Source of the DNA: Sipunculus nudus
Taxonomy: Eukaryota; Annelida; Sipuncula; Golfingiida; Sipunculidae
Length of the DNA stretch: 64,000 bases
Direction of reading: 5' to 3'
Assembly: GCA_026874595.1 (NCBI GenBank)
Contig: CM049308.1
Location: 92,821,624-92,885,623 of the forward strand
In this document: positions 24,901 through 38,500 of the stretch, piece by piece
How positions within the stretch are numbered: the first letter of the stretch is position 1
How the letters are laid out: each line of letters begins with the position of its first letter
Made by a program: the position numbers and the translations under genes
The notes under the pieces: model-generated
What the model was told of the DNA's origin: nothing
The model's input: only the letters and a program-made list of their open reading frames with translations
Databases searched by the model: none

Positions 24901-27900
24901 AAGCTGTCCAGCATGTATAAACCTGCAAAATTTCAGGTGGATAAGTCAAACCACTGCTGAGATATGTGATATTATCCCAAGGCAGACGAACAGATGGACA
25001 CTGTGCAAAAATGGTTGCAGGTGGCGCCACCATTTTTAGTGTATGTTATAAAGCTATCAAAGGGCTACATTTGTGCAAAATTTTTAGCCTGATTGGTCAA
25101 ACGGTACCCAATATATGCGGGTTTATGTGTGGAAACAGACGCACAAATGGACGCTGGGCAGCGAGGAAAGGTCAGAGGTCAACCAAAAATGAGGGCACAG
25201 CAGTTCATATGTGACTTGATGATAAACCTGATTCGCTTAAAATGCAAACCAAGTTTTTTCAAACAGTTAATGATATAGTTCCAATTATCTGGGAATTCTG
25301 CATCTAAACATTGTGTCTAGACGTCTAGACACAGCGTCTAGACGTCTAGACACATTGTCTAGACACCCCCCCCCCCCCCCCCCCCCCCGAGCCAGGTCAG
25401 TTGCCATGGTGATGTCTGGACCCAACCTGTTTGTACTGAGTGACCTCTTGACTTGGCTGCTGAAACTCAGCAAGTTGTCAAATCTGTTTTCAAATACAGA
25501 AAGCCTTTTTCAATTGGCTACAATGCTTTTTTAAAGCTGTATTTACCCAATATATTCTTATAAAACTGGCGGAACCCTACCATAGAATAATTCTTGTAAA
25601 GTTTAAACCAATCAGTTTAACAGTTTCATCATAAATCAGTGTATAAGCTTGAAGAGTTTAAAAATACATTTCGCTTGTAAAAAACACATCAATGTAGGTG
25701 GTGCCACCAATACCTCAAAATCAGACATGACATATGTGACAAACATTGGTATAAAATTTGGTGATTATACCTCTAGCCATTTCTGAGATTTTAAGTTTAG
25801 TATGGTTTTTTGCACAGATGACTAAGTTCAACTTCCTGTGACTCGGCCAAAAATCTCCGAATTAGAACCATTTGAACAAACTTGTGAGAGATTGTTCCAA
25901 GGAACATTTCTGTGAAATATTGGACAATTTGGCTGGACAGTTTCGGAGAAGAAGATTTTTAAAGGTTTTTCAGCTTTTTCTCTATAAAATCTAAATTAAT
26001 GCAGATACCCAATTATAAGCTCTAGGGCACCAAGTTTCACATGTGACTAATTCTTACATGTAATTTGTAATTCCCAAGGTTTCTGACTTACAGCCATGGA
26101 CGGTGGAAAGCCAGCCCTGGACGGCGGATGGCTGACAACGGACGGATGACGCTGCGCCATCGCATAAGCTCACAGGTTCGCTAATGATTACCACATGGTA
26201 AAACTTATGTGTGAAGTTGTCATAAATCATCTGAAAATTTTATAACACAGAAAACATTTAGTATAGCTTATCATTTACATCATTTAATGAAGTGTTATTT
26301 GAGCTTGTCAATTGTAACCATGTATTTCTTGGTATGTCACAACCTTTAAAACATAAACATTCCTGAAAACCAATTTATTGTGAGAGAAATTCCTGAAATT
26401 GAATTTTTTAGACTTAGTTCACCTACTTCCACATAGCATTCCTGAAACTACTGAAGCCACTCTGTTTGAATCCAAACTTTCCTAAGCCCTACCCACACAA
26501 ATTATATACCCCCCAGAGGCCTTGGAGCTCAAGAGCTGATCCATCATGGTCCAAAAGTAAGGATCTGACGTAAAAATGTGTGGCATGAAAATACGGATAA
26601 TTTAGTGCTAACATAAAGTGATTGAGTTTAATATTTATTCAAATGTGCTGAATAGGAAATGCAGGTTTCATTTGCTGTTAACATATGGCCATGTCATTTC
26701 ACATAAAATAGCTCCTGATAAGCTTGTGACTCACATAAACCAGTAGGTTATATTTCTCTCATTGTTTATTGAAGCTTTATCATAAAATCGCCAACTAGCT
26801 GATGTTTACTCACCCGTAGCTGGTACGCCTGGGAATTGTGACATCCAGCAGTTCTGACAGTGACGCGACAAGCTGGGCCGTGTAGCTTAGAGCAGCACCA
26901 ATTCTCGTCTCTGGACGGTGATGGAATGGCTCTGACTCTGCCACTGACACAGCATCCTTATTGGTCATCACTGAGATAAACAAAAAACAAATTACAGATC
27001 CAGTGTATTGCAAAAACTTTCATACATACCCATATTAACTAGCCTCCCCAATTTTTACAAAATTTTTTATAAACATATCAAGCTTTTATTTAAGCCAAAT
27101 TTATGGTGATCTGACAAAAAAAGGTAAGCTTTAATGACACTAAATTATGGGTAAAATTAAAATTTATATAATTGACCCTTAAATCACATTTAAGATGTAC
27201 CGGCTGTAAGTATAAAGAGTTATTTAAACTCCATGCACAACATATTTTTTAAAAATTTAATATGTAAAAAACTATAAAAAATGACTCATTTACAAATATA
27301 ATATAAATTAGATGTCGATTAAGTAGTGCAAATCATTACAACGGATGAAGTGTGTACTTACACAGGAGACCATAGGCTGAGTAATCTCCATTCCCAGGGA
27401 GTGTGGGTTCCACAACCTGAAACTGCTCCTCACAGATTGAGTCTGTCTGCACCCATCGACCCTGAATGTAGGACATCTGCTGGGCCTCGGCAAGCTCCAG
27501 CAAGGCATCGCCAGGAGATGTAACATCACTGCTTAAAGATGATATAAGAGACTGTTATTCTAAATGTAGCCCAAATGCTTGAATGCCCTCAAATACATTG
27601 GACCAATTCTCACAAATGGGTCCTGTACCACAGGAGACCTTGTGTAAGCACAATCTAATCTTATCAAGTTAAACTTAAACAGATTTAAAGAAATAGTCAA
27701 AATATAGGAAAATTATCAATATTTAACTTAACAAAAAACCACAGAACAATACAGTCCATGACATATTTTTTATACAAAGTCTATCAGAATACAGAAGAAA
27801 AAGATGGCAGGTCTTGTGGGTACCTTCTTGCCTGGATGCGAGTTATTGGGAAGATATGTGTGACAAGGTCAACCGCGTGACCTTTCCTGACCTCCTGCAG

Positions 27901-29517
27901 ATCCTTGAGGCACACGCTCAACGCACTGGTATTTTGACTGGTACTTGTTTCTGCCTTCTTTATCTTATCCAGAACTCTCTGTTTCTTCTCATTCAAGCGA
28001 GGCCTTCTTGCCTGCCTTTTCCTATTCTCTTCTTGCTGTTTCTGCAGCCTGGCTCTCTCTACAAGAATCAAATAAGATTTTTACATAATAACACAATATA
28101 AACTACTCCTCACCCATTTCTGGTATAGTGATGTAGCATTTATATCTAGTATTTAGTTACTATTATCACATCTCATTTCTGATAAGAGGGTTTCCTTGGC
28201 TTTTCACATCTATATGAATTAAACACACACACACACACAGATTCACCCATCTTGCTCTGGCATATACTTGTAATTGAGCACCAAAAAATCCTGATATGGA
28301 ATACCTGGTGTAGGATAACTTTCTTGTTTTTTTCCCCTGAATCAAAGAGAATTGGGGAACCAGGAACACATGGGTCTCAACGCTCAGCTGCATTGTCTAT
28401 AAGGATATATGTTTAAGAAGTTTTCCAAAATATTAGTCCTGTGATCAGTTTGAAGCCAACCTGTTTACCCAAACTGGAGTTATCATCCAGAAACTAATCT
28501 GTGAATGGATGGCCCCCATGACCTTGACCTTGTGACCCCAAAATCCATCAGTTACTTCCACTATTGGCAGGTGAGCAACATCTGGAAGATAGAATGTTTG
28601 GGACAGAAAGTTTGGCTAAAAATACATCATCAATCTTTTTAAAGAAGTGGGCCCTGTGGCCTTGACATTTGGCCTTATGCCCCACGAAATCAAAAGGGTT
28701 CTTACATTATTGGTGGGTCATATATAAGTCAAAATTGAAACCAATATGTCAATCCAAACTGGAGTTATCATCAAGAAACAAATATGTGGACAGATGGGCC
28801 CCTGTGACAATGACCTTTGACCTTGTGACCCCCAATTCAATCAGTTTCTTCCCCTATTGGCAGCTAAGTTATATGTGCAAGATGGAAGGTTTTGGATGAA
28901 AAGTTTAGCTTAAATGCATCCACAATCTTTCTTAATAAGTGGGTACTGTGACCTTGACCTTTGACCTCATGACCGCAAAAGTGAACAGAATCTTCCCCTT
29001 TTGGCAGGTTAGCAATATCTTGAAGATGGAAGGTTTGGGATGAAAAGTTTGGCTTCAAATGCATATGCATTCTTTTTAAAGAATACGTCATGTAACCATG
29101 ACCTTTGACCGTTGGACACCAAAATCCACATGGTTCTTACTTTAGTGGCGAGTCATATATAAGTTAAATTTGAAACCAATATGTCAAACTAAACTGGAGT
29201 TATCATCTGGAAACTAATTTGTGAACAGATGGCCCCTGTGAACTTGACCTTTGACCATGTGCCCCATATTCATTTATGCTCTCCCTATACTGGCAAGTCA
29301 ATTAAATGTGCAAAATGGAAAGTTTGGGATGAAAAGCTTGGCTTTAAATGCAACCATAATCTTTTTAAAAAGTGAGTCCTGTGAACTTGACCTCTGACTC
29401 CAAAATCATATAGGTTCTTGCTTTAGTGGTGGGCCTATGTAAGTCAAGTTTGAAATCCATGTGTCAATACAACCTGGAGTTATCATCTGGAAACAAATTT
29501 GTGTGGATGCACGGATG

Positions 29518-29549
<32 letters not shown>

Positions 29550-32500
29550 GGGTGATAACTATATGGCATCCACTTGTGATCAATAAACACACCAGGTTTT
29601 GGGGACACTAGATGTAATTACAACGGAGAAACTGACATGATTGTTGTCATTTTATAGTAAACAAGGCCTACAGGCCTAATGCGAACCTGTGCATATGGAA
29701 ATACACCAGGTATAATGCTTCAATGCTGGACCATTACTTCTCATGTATATGAATAATGCAAGTACTAAACATTTTGAATAAGAAACAATTACACAAAAAT
29801 CACTGCTGAAATTCTGGCATGGGTGCACACAACACAAAAATGATTGTAGCTGGCACTGCCAGTCTTGTTTACAACAAAGTTATCAGAGATATATACATAT
29901 GCCCTATTTCAGACTCATATATCAAACCCCTCCTGAAAATAAGCAGGAACACACACTGTAGGGGCACCACCAGTCTTGTATATGACAAAACTATTCGATA
30001 AGTATATATATGCCCAATTTCAGGCTGATATATCAAATTCCTCTGTAGAAATAAGCAGGCACATACACTGTGCAAAAGTCATTGTAGGTGGCGACACCTG
30101 TCTTGTGAACAAGAAAGCCATCAAAGACACAATGACAGGTAAAAATATCAGGCCAATACATCAAACTTACCTTGAGTCTGATGCATGGGGCTGACCAGGC
30201 TTAGGTGAGAAAGGCAGTTGCCCCGAGAGAACTTTGACAAATTTGCTGGCTCAGTCTACTGCACTTAGTGAACTCATGACCTGCACCTGGCTAGACTGAG
30301 TGAACTTTTGACCTGTACCTGGCTGCACTGAGTGAACTCTTGACTTGTTGCCTTATCTGATACAGTTGGCAGTCTGACAGAGCTATAAATAGATCCAGAT
30401 TGACCTCTAGCCTGTTGCCAAATCTGAAATACAGTAGAGCGCTGTATTTCCGAATGCCAAATTTCCGAAAATTCGTTTTTCCGAAAATTAAAACGGGGAA
30501 CCGAAAATTTATTCGTATTTCAGAAATATATTTCAAGTATGTAAAAACCTAAAATGAGTATTGTAATTACGAGTCACAAGGCCTGCAGTCATGTGTTAGC
30601 CCCTAATTAATTAGTTTTGAGCCGATGTTGTCGCTGGGGAAAAGGTGTGAAAACTACAGCCAGCCCCGCAACGCTCGGCCCCCTGTACCCCTATCAAGCG
30701 ACTGAGCAGTTTATCCAAGAGCACTTATGTGTTATCAACCACATCTCGTTTGTACTCAAGCAAGCATAGTTCATTGGCTTGGGAAAGGATGTCATGCCAA
30801 ATAACTGAGCAGTTTACTCGCATCAGCAATGGTGAGGTAAAATTCATTAAACGCTCAAGCGGCTTTCAAATGTCTCGGTCTTCAATAACGTAGATCAATA
30901 AGAAACACCTTTCCCTCTAGTGAATTTGATGAAAAACAAGGGACCTATGGGTCACGACACTCAGCTGTTATATATGATAAAAAAATATTATTTAGAAATG
31001 AGGCACATGCTGGTTTTGTGTGGTAATAAATATAAGCTGTATTATGAGTTGTTGTTGTTTAGCTTATGTATGATTTTGATAGTACCTTTGGAGATAGGGA
31101 AGAGGATTGATTTCATTTATTTCATTAACAAATGGAGTACTATTGTCACACAGATTTTGACTTGGCCATATAACTTATAAGCAGAACATATAATATAAGA
31201 GTTTAACTATTTATTAAAAAAATACAAATATTGTCCCAAATATAATTTTTATTAAAAATAATAAGAGAATCATATGATTTTTTAAAATGAAATATAACTG
31301 ATATGATTATTAAAATACTATTAAAGAATATATTCATGAATGCATTCATGAATACATTTTGAAAGTATTTGCATGAGTATTCATATATTTTCATTTTTAC
31401 CTGAATTCCCATTCTTTATGCAAGAAATTTTATAATGGAGTACAAAATCATATTCGTATTTAAATACAATTACAAAGTATTTGCACCATGTCTGGAATTT
31501 ATTCAGTTTTCACCAAACAATGATGTTGAGAATCCAGAATATACAAAATTCACACATTTAAATAATGATCATAAGTTACTGGTTTTATGGCTTTTATTTA
31601 TATTAAAAAATAACTGTAAAAAATTCATTTTGGACTAATTTCACATCAGTGTACACACTAGACACAGCAGGAATCTAGATTAATATTATCAACTGCATCT
31701 TTGTCTAATTTCCTTCATATGATCCCTAATGATTAGTAATGAATAATATGATTCACTTCTTTATCATTAAAATTGAACTGAAAAATGCCATAGGTGACTG
31801 CATGGTGTTATTTGGAATATATGACATTCTACCCATCGATACAAGATTCTTAAATCATCAGTAACTGCAAGTTAATTTCCTGTTATTATAAACTAACAAA
31901 TTCCTTTTCTATTTTTCTTTAATTTGTTATTAAAAAACCAATAAAAATTTATTAATTTATTGTTTTTTGTTATGTTCTTGGTTAAAACTACTAGATGAGT
32001 TGGGTTGGACACCTGGATCAACTGTGGCTTGCCATAAGCTGCCTGGATTCCATGTATGCCTCGCCTCAAGCGTGCATAATTTGATGATGGGTCAACAAGG
32101 TCAACATACAGGTGACTCAAGAGGGGCTGGAGAGAGCCAAAGTCTGACAGGGTCTCATAAAAAACATTAATAAAAGCTACAATTTTTGGCCAATTTCTTT
32201 CAGCTTTCTAAACTTAAAAGCTGAAATGCTTATGTGTGCATGATATGAAAATTATATCAACAGTGCTCATGGGAAACAAACGTGCCATGGTCACAGATGG
32301 GCAAAATTTAAGGTACTAATTTTATATTTATACTAAATAAAATTTGAAAAATTCAGAACTAATTTTGGGTATTCAATTGAACCTTGATTAAATAATGTTA
32401 CATCCCTGACAAAAAAATCTCTAGCTTCAGCAATGCTCTTGTTAAGGGAGTAAATATATTTCTTTATTTTTTACAAAGTGCATTATGTTTGGGCCCATAA

Positions 32501-35500
32501 CTTAAAACAATTACACAATACTGACATCATTCTGGCATGTGCATAGAGAATGAAAAATATGTATATTATTTATGATTAAAGTCAGATCAGTGGTTTTGAT
32601 ATTAGGCAGTCTTGAAGTGTAACAATGGGTTTTTAATGGAAAAATGAAGTTTTTTATTAATATCTCGAATGTCCTAGTGACCAAATTCTTGGCATGGTAG
32701 GGCATTTTGGAGACATCTAACTGTATGCCGAATTTAAGGAACTTAGAGCTGAAGCTGGGGAGCTGAGCTCTTGCAAACTGCATAACACTAGCTTGATGTA
32801 AACAATATGTTACATGGTGCTTGAAAACTTGATTAAAATCTACAGTTTTTGATCAACTGGTTTCAAATTTTTGGTGTTTACAGTTGAAATGCTAACAAAA
32901 ACATGCTGTGAAAATTAAATCCACAGTACTTACAGGAAAAAAACGTGCCATGGTCAAAGTTGGGCAAAATTTAAGGTACCAATTTTTTATTTTTATTAAT
33001 ATTTTAAAAAATTTAAAAGATTTTCATCTAATTTTGGGTAAACAATTTAATTTTGATTAATTAAAGTTATATTACTGGAAAAAAGGTCCATAGCATTAAC
33101 ATTTTTTGTGTTAAGTGATCAAATATCTTTTCTGATTTTTTACAAAATGCATTATGTTTGGGCCCATAACTTTTTTAAATTAAACAATACAGACATAATT
33201 TCTGGCATGTACATAGGAACTATATAGAGGAATACTTATGGAAAATATGAGGTAAAACAGATGAGTGGTTTTGAAATTAGACAGTCCTGAAGTGTGAAAA
33301 TAGGTTTTTAATAAAAAATTGAGGTTTTTCCTTAATTTCTCAAAGGAACGAAGTTGCAAACACCCAGTTTTCGGCTTGGTAGGAGATCTTGGGGACATCT
33401 AACATTATGCCGAATTTTGGATTCCTAGGTCTTACGGTTTCAAAACGTGCCACATCTACGGACGGACGGACGGACGGATGGACGGATAGACGGACGGACG
33501 ACGGACAATGGACCACGACTATAGCTCAGATGACTTATAGTCAGCTGAGCTAAAAAAAAGAGCACGCACGTATCCTTAAAGCAGGTTAGACTGATCAATG
33601 TCAATTATGCTAAGCAATAATCCAATATCCTTTATACGTCCAGGTCGTCAATTACGAATATAAAAAAGAAACACCGTGTTCCTCGGGTAAAATGCCATAA
33701 AGTTAATCATATACTGTCGTACTAGCTTGCTGCTAGACCCTTGTCCGCATTTCTGAATGTTCATTTTTATGAACAATAAGCTTGTCCCCGGACGCTTTCG
33801 GAAAAACGGCGCTCTACTGTAGTAGCCACACCATTGCATAAGCACATGCAGGGGCCCTGCCCTGAGGGGCATGACACCCATGAAGTGATCACATGGTGCC
33901 CATTAGGTGTTCACATGTCACCCATGAGGTGATCACATGCCTTGTGCTTGGCTGCACTGATTGAACTCTTGACCTATATGTGGCTGTACTGAGTGAACTC
34001 TTGATCTGTTGCCAAATCTGTAACAGTTGGCAGTTTCTCAACCTATTAAAGATACACAATCTTGGCCTGATGGTAAAACTGTTAACACATACTGAAAGAC
34101 TTTGGCTAAAATGCTTTTTTTAAAGCTGACATATTCAAAAACTTGTTATCAAAATATCTAGAATGATAAAAGATGCAGTCCTTTTATTGTTAAAGGTCCA
34201 ATAATTCTGCGAAAAAATCATTCAAGTAAACTTGAACAAAGGCCACCTAAGAATAATTTTTGTGCAATGTTACAGAAGTTATAATTAAAACAATAATTTT
34301 GTAGAAGAACAGTTTTGCAGTCCTTAGTTTGAAATAGACATAATAATTGCCATAAGACCAACTTAAGCTTTTCTGATGTTATTGAAAGAACCATGTCCTA
34401 GGATAGTTCTTTTGAAAAATTGAATGATTCAACTTGAAAGTTTCATCATTAACATTTTAAGCTGAAAGAGGCTAAAATTGTGAGGTTTTGCCCATAAAAA
34501 ACAGGTCAATGTGGGTGGCACCACAAAATCTGCAACTTCAAATATGAGTCATGTGACCATCATTTGCACAATACTTGGTAATGCTAGCTTGTGCATTTCT
34601 GAGATTACTTTTTCAGTATGCTTACTTGGCCAAATGACTGTTCAAATTCATGTAACTCCACTAAAATTCAGCAAATGCGAACCATTTGAACAAACTTGAG
34701 AGGGCTTGCCTCTGGGATCATTTCTGTAAAATATTGAACAATTTGGCTGGACCGTTTACATGAAGACTTTTAAAAGTTTTTCAGCTTTTTCCCTATAATA
34801 TCTAAGTAAATGCAGATAGTAAAAAAATAAGCTGAATCCCACAAAATTTTATATGTGACAGATTATTGCATAAAATCTGGGGCTGGGAGCTCCTGCTATT
34901 CCTGAGGAATTATGGGTTAATGTACAGATGACCAATGACCCCTGTACAAAACAAGGAAACAGTAACAGTTTTGAGATACTGTGATGCATATGAAAAATTT
35001 ACAGATGGACAGGCAAGTGGACAGAATGGACTAATACCTTTATTTCACTTTCAAGAGTATAATGCATTTAAGTTTATATATAAGCCTATTTTTTTTAGCA
35101 TATCCACTTTTTCCATTAATAGTTTTTATCTGATTCATTTGTTTTATTTACAAGTTTTATAAATTTGTAATAAAAAAAACTGAAAATATAAGTTAAAATA
35201 TTAGAATTCTAAGTTACAATCATTATATATCGAGAGTGTAGCTTATATTGGGTCATATTATGCATACACATGTATTTTATTTTTTTTAAATCACAAATGT
35301 TTAAACTGAGTTTAAAAGAAAATAATGCCACAACATGGCAGCTACAAGATTATTCCATGAATCACTATTAATAAGTTTTGCACATTGGAGTTTTCAGTAC
35401 ATGCTTAATTTTTTTTCACTGAAATGAAATAAAAGATTCAGTAAATTTGATAAAATAAAAACATCTTTTAAAATAAAGTATACACACTGTTAGTTGAATG

Positions 35501-38500
35501 AGGGACAAACAATATCATTGTGCTAATTACTATCTCACCTATAATTTATTACTGGAATTAATAATAAATTTCACACCTGGTGAAGTTTTTACTCTTCTAA
35601 AGTAAGGAATTACTTATCTGATGAACATCCACACTTTCATACCAATACACCACTTTGTGGACACAATTCAATGTGCTCTGTAATCATTGTAACCCTGGTG
35701 GTACAATACAAAATCTAAAATGTAGCATAGCCATGAATAAAATAAAATACAGAAAATTATAACATTCATCTAGTTGATGCACCATCCGGGGGTGGGGGTG
35801 GGGGGGGGGGGGGGGGGTAGTGCAGGACAGAGGGGAAGCCTGCTAGTAGTGGCCAAGCTGAGCCAAGGCAAGCTGCCTAGGGTCAGTTACATAATGCAAG
35901 TGAAGGCTGTACTACCAGGTGGGCTAGATGTAAACAACACTTGACATGGTGTATGGAAACTTGAATAAAAGCTACTCTTTTCAATCAATTCCTTTGAAAT
36001 TTCAGATTTTAGAAGATTAAATCCTTATGTATATATGTTGTGAAAATTAAATCAACAGTGCTTACAGGGAAAAAACGTGTCATTGCCAAAGTTAGACAAA
36101 ATTTAAGGTATTGATTTTTTATTTATGCTAATAACTTGACAAATTTGCAAAATTCAGATCTAATTTTGGGTAAACAATTGAATCTTGATTAAATAAAGTT
36201 ATATTCCTGAAAAAAGTCTCCAGCTTCAGCAATTCTCATGTTAGGTGAGTAAATATATTTCTTGATTTTTTAAAAATTGCATTATATTTGGGCCCATAAA
36301 TTCAAAATAATACCCAATACTGACCTAATTTTTGGTATGTTCATAGAAAATGTATGGAAGAAAATGAATACTAAATATGATCAAAAACAGATCAGTCGTT
36401 TTGATATTAGGCAGCCTTGAAGTGTAACAATGGCTTTTTAATGGAAAAAGGAGGTTTTTCCTTAATATCTCGAAGGAACGAAGTCCTAATGACCCAATTT
36501 TTGGTATGGTAGGAGATTTGGGGGACATCTAAATGTATGCAAAGTTCTGGATTCGTAGGTCCAACGGTTTTAAAACGTGCCCTGTTAACGGATGGACGGC
36601 CGGACGGCCGGATGGACGAACGACGGACAAAGGACCATGACTAAAGCTCAGATGACTTATAGTCAGCTGAGCTAAAAAGGTCAATGCAGGTGGCACCACC
36701 AATACCTGAATTTCATATGTGACTCATGTGACCAACACTGGCATAAAATTTGGTGATGATAGCTCCGGCCGTTTCTGAGACTGTCATTTTAGTGTGCTTT
36801 TTTGGACAGATGACTAAGTTCAACTTCCTGTAACTCGGCCAAAATTCACCAAACTTGAACCATTCGAACAAACTTGAGAGAGAGATGTTATAAAAGATTG
36901 TTTCTGTGAAATATTGAATAATTTGGCTAGACAGTTTCGGAGGAGAAGATTTTTTAAAGGTTTTTAGCCTTTTCTCTAAAAATCCAAGAAAATGCAGAAT
37001 TTTTCAGATGGCAAATTTTTTGCATTAAATTTCATGATGCTAGCTCCAGTTGTTTTCAAAACAGTATGGGTTAACATACAGAAGACAGACACTGCCACTT
37101 CATCACATTAGCTCACAGGTTCTCTAAAAATGACTACAGATGCATACTGAATGCAAAATTATAATACAGATACATCTCACTGATGGCAAAATCTTGAATT
37201 AAGTTGAGTATGGTTACCAATTATTTATAATCCATGTACAGCCGTCTTTATATACCCACAGAGAGCTGTATACCTGTGATTGGAAACATTGCCTGGCATG
37301 AGGAATATCTAAAATCATGAATCTACATTTTTAAAAAGCTTTTAAAAAAACATTCTTGTCAATATTAACCATAGATATCCTGAAATCTAAATGTCTATAG
37401 AGGCATGATGCAACATATGCTGATAAACTGATACCAGGCTAGATGTATCTGCTTCACACAGCTAACATATATGGTAAAATGACTCAATTCAATCTTTATA
37501 ATTCATTCTTTGAAACCATAATAGACAATTATTATAAGAATTATTCAGGGAATTATTCTTGTAAAATATTAAACAAACTGGCTTCAGTGGCACAAGTCAA
37601 AAATTGTTTTACAGGTTTATAACTCATATGGGAAAATACAGCAAAATGGCTAAGTTAAGCTTCCCATAACTCAGCCAAAAATCACTGAACCAAAACCATT
37701 TGAACAAACTTGAATTATCAACATCTAAGGATAATTAATGTGTGAGATTTAAGAATTTGGCCCAGTGGTTTTTGAGAAGAAGATCTTTGTAGCCACTGAG
37801 CTAAAATCGGCTCTTACAGCATATGACTAAATTTAGCTTCCCATAACTCAGCCAAAAGTCACTGAACTGAGACCATTTGAACAAACTTCAGAGAGCACTA
37901 CCCCAGGCTCATTTCTGTGCTATATTAAACAATTTGGCTATGTGGTTTCAGAGAAGAAGTTTTTTGTAGCCGTCAGTATGATACGGGCTCTGATGACCCC
38001 CTACAATAAAGGCCGATGCAGGTGGCGCCACCTATACCTCAAATTTAGATATGACTCACGTGACCAACACTAGCATAAAATTTGGTGATGACAGCTTCAG
38101 CCGTTTCTGAGATTGTAATTTTAATATGCTTTTTTGGACAGATGACTAAGTTCAACTTACTGTAACTCGGCCAAAAATCACCAAACTTAAACCATTCGAA
38201 CAAACTTTAGAAAGATTGTTTCAGGAATCATTTCTGTGAAATATTGGACAATTTGGCTTAACAGTTTCGGAGAAGAAGATTTTTAAAGGTTTTTTTTTGC
38301 TTTTTCCCTATAAAATTTAAGAAAATGCAGTGAGCCAAAAATTAAGCAAAATCCGTTGAGTTTTTTAGATGACTAATTTTTTGTATAAAATTTCGTGATG
38401 CTAACTCTTGCCGTTTTCAAGTTAGTATGGGTTAACATACAGAGGACGGAAGACGCCACACCATCGCATAAGCTCACAGGTTCACTAAAAAATTTAAAAA

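Larger units (their letters stand above)
29661..38487 (+). mobile_element. Family 2 element, copy 2, with nested insertions (ATG14 intron 4)
   Basis: It begins ACAAGGCC, hairpin, GCGAACCTGTG (29661-29690) and ends CTCACAGGTTCACTAA (38487). It contains a tandem GAGTGAACTCTTGACC repeat (30240-30345), the pogo-like element and its own insert, a further family 1 end (35920-36676), and an internal family 2-like end at 37104-37126. It may therefore be two fused or tandem copies. Its order of segments matches copy 3. Confidence 0.55.

Noticed and set aside
24735-25278. Recurring frames with NVGGAT and MVAGGAT (also at 45297-45903 and 59215-59427).
   Set aside because: The shared peptide is just translation of the GGTGGCGCCACC repeat; frames are broken differently in each copy.
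30920-31180. 86-codon frame in the 2.6-kb element, shared with 41238-41471.
   Set aside because: The two copies are nearly identical over their whole length, so a shared frame is not evidence of coding; composition is AT-driven.
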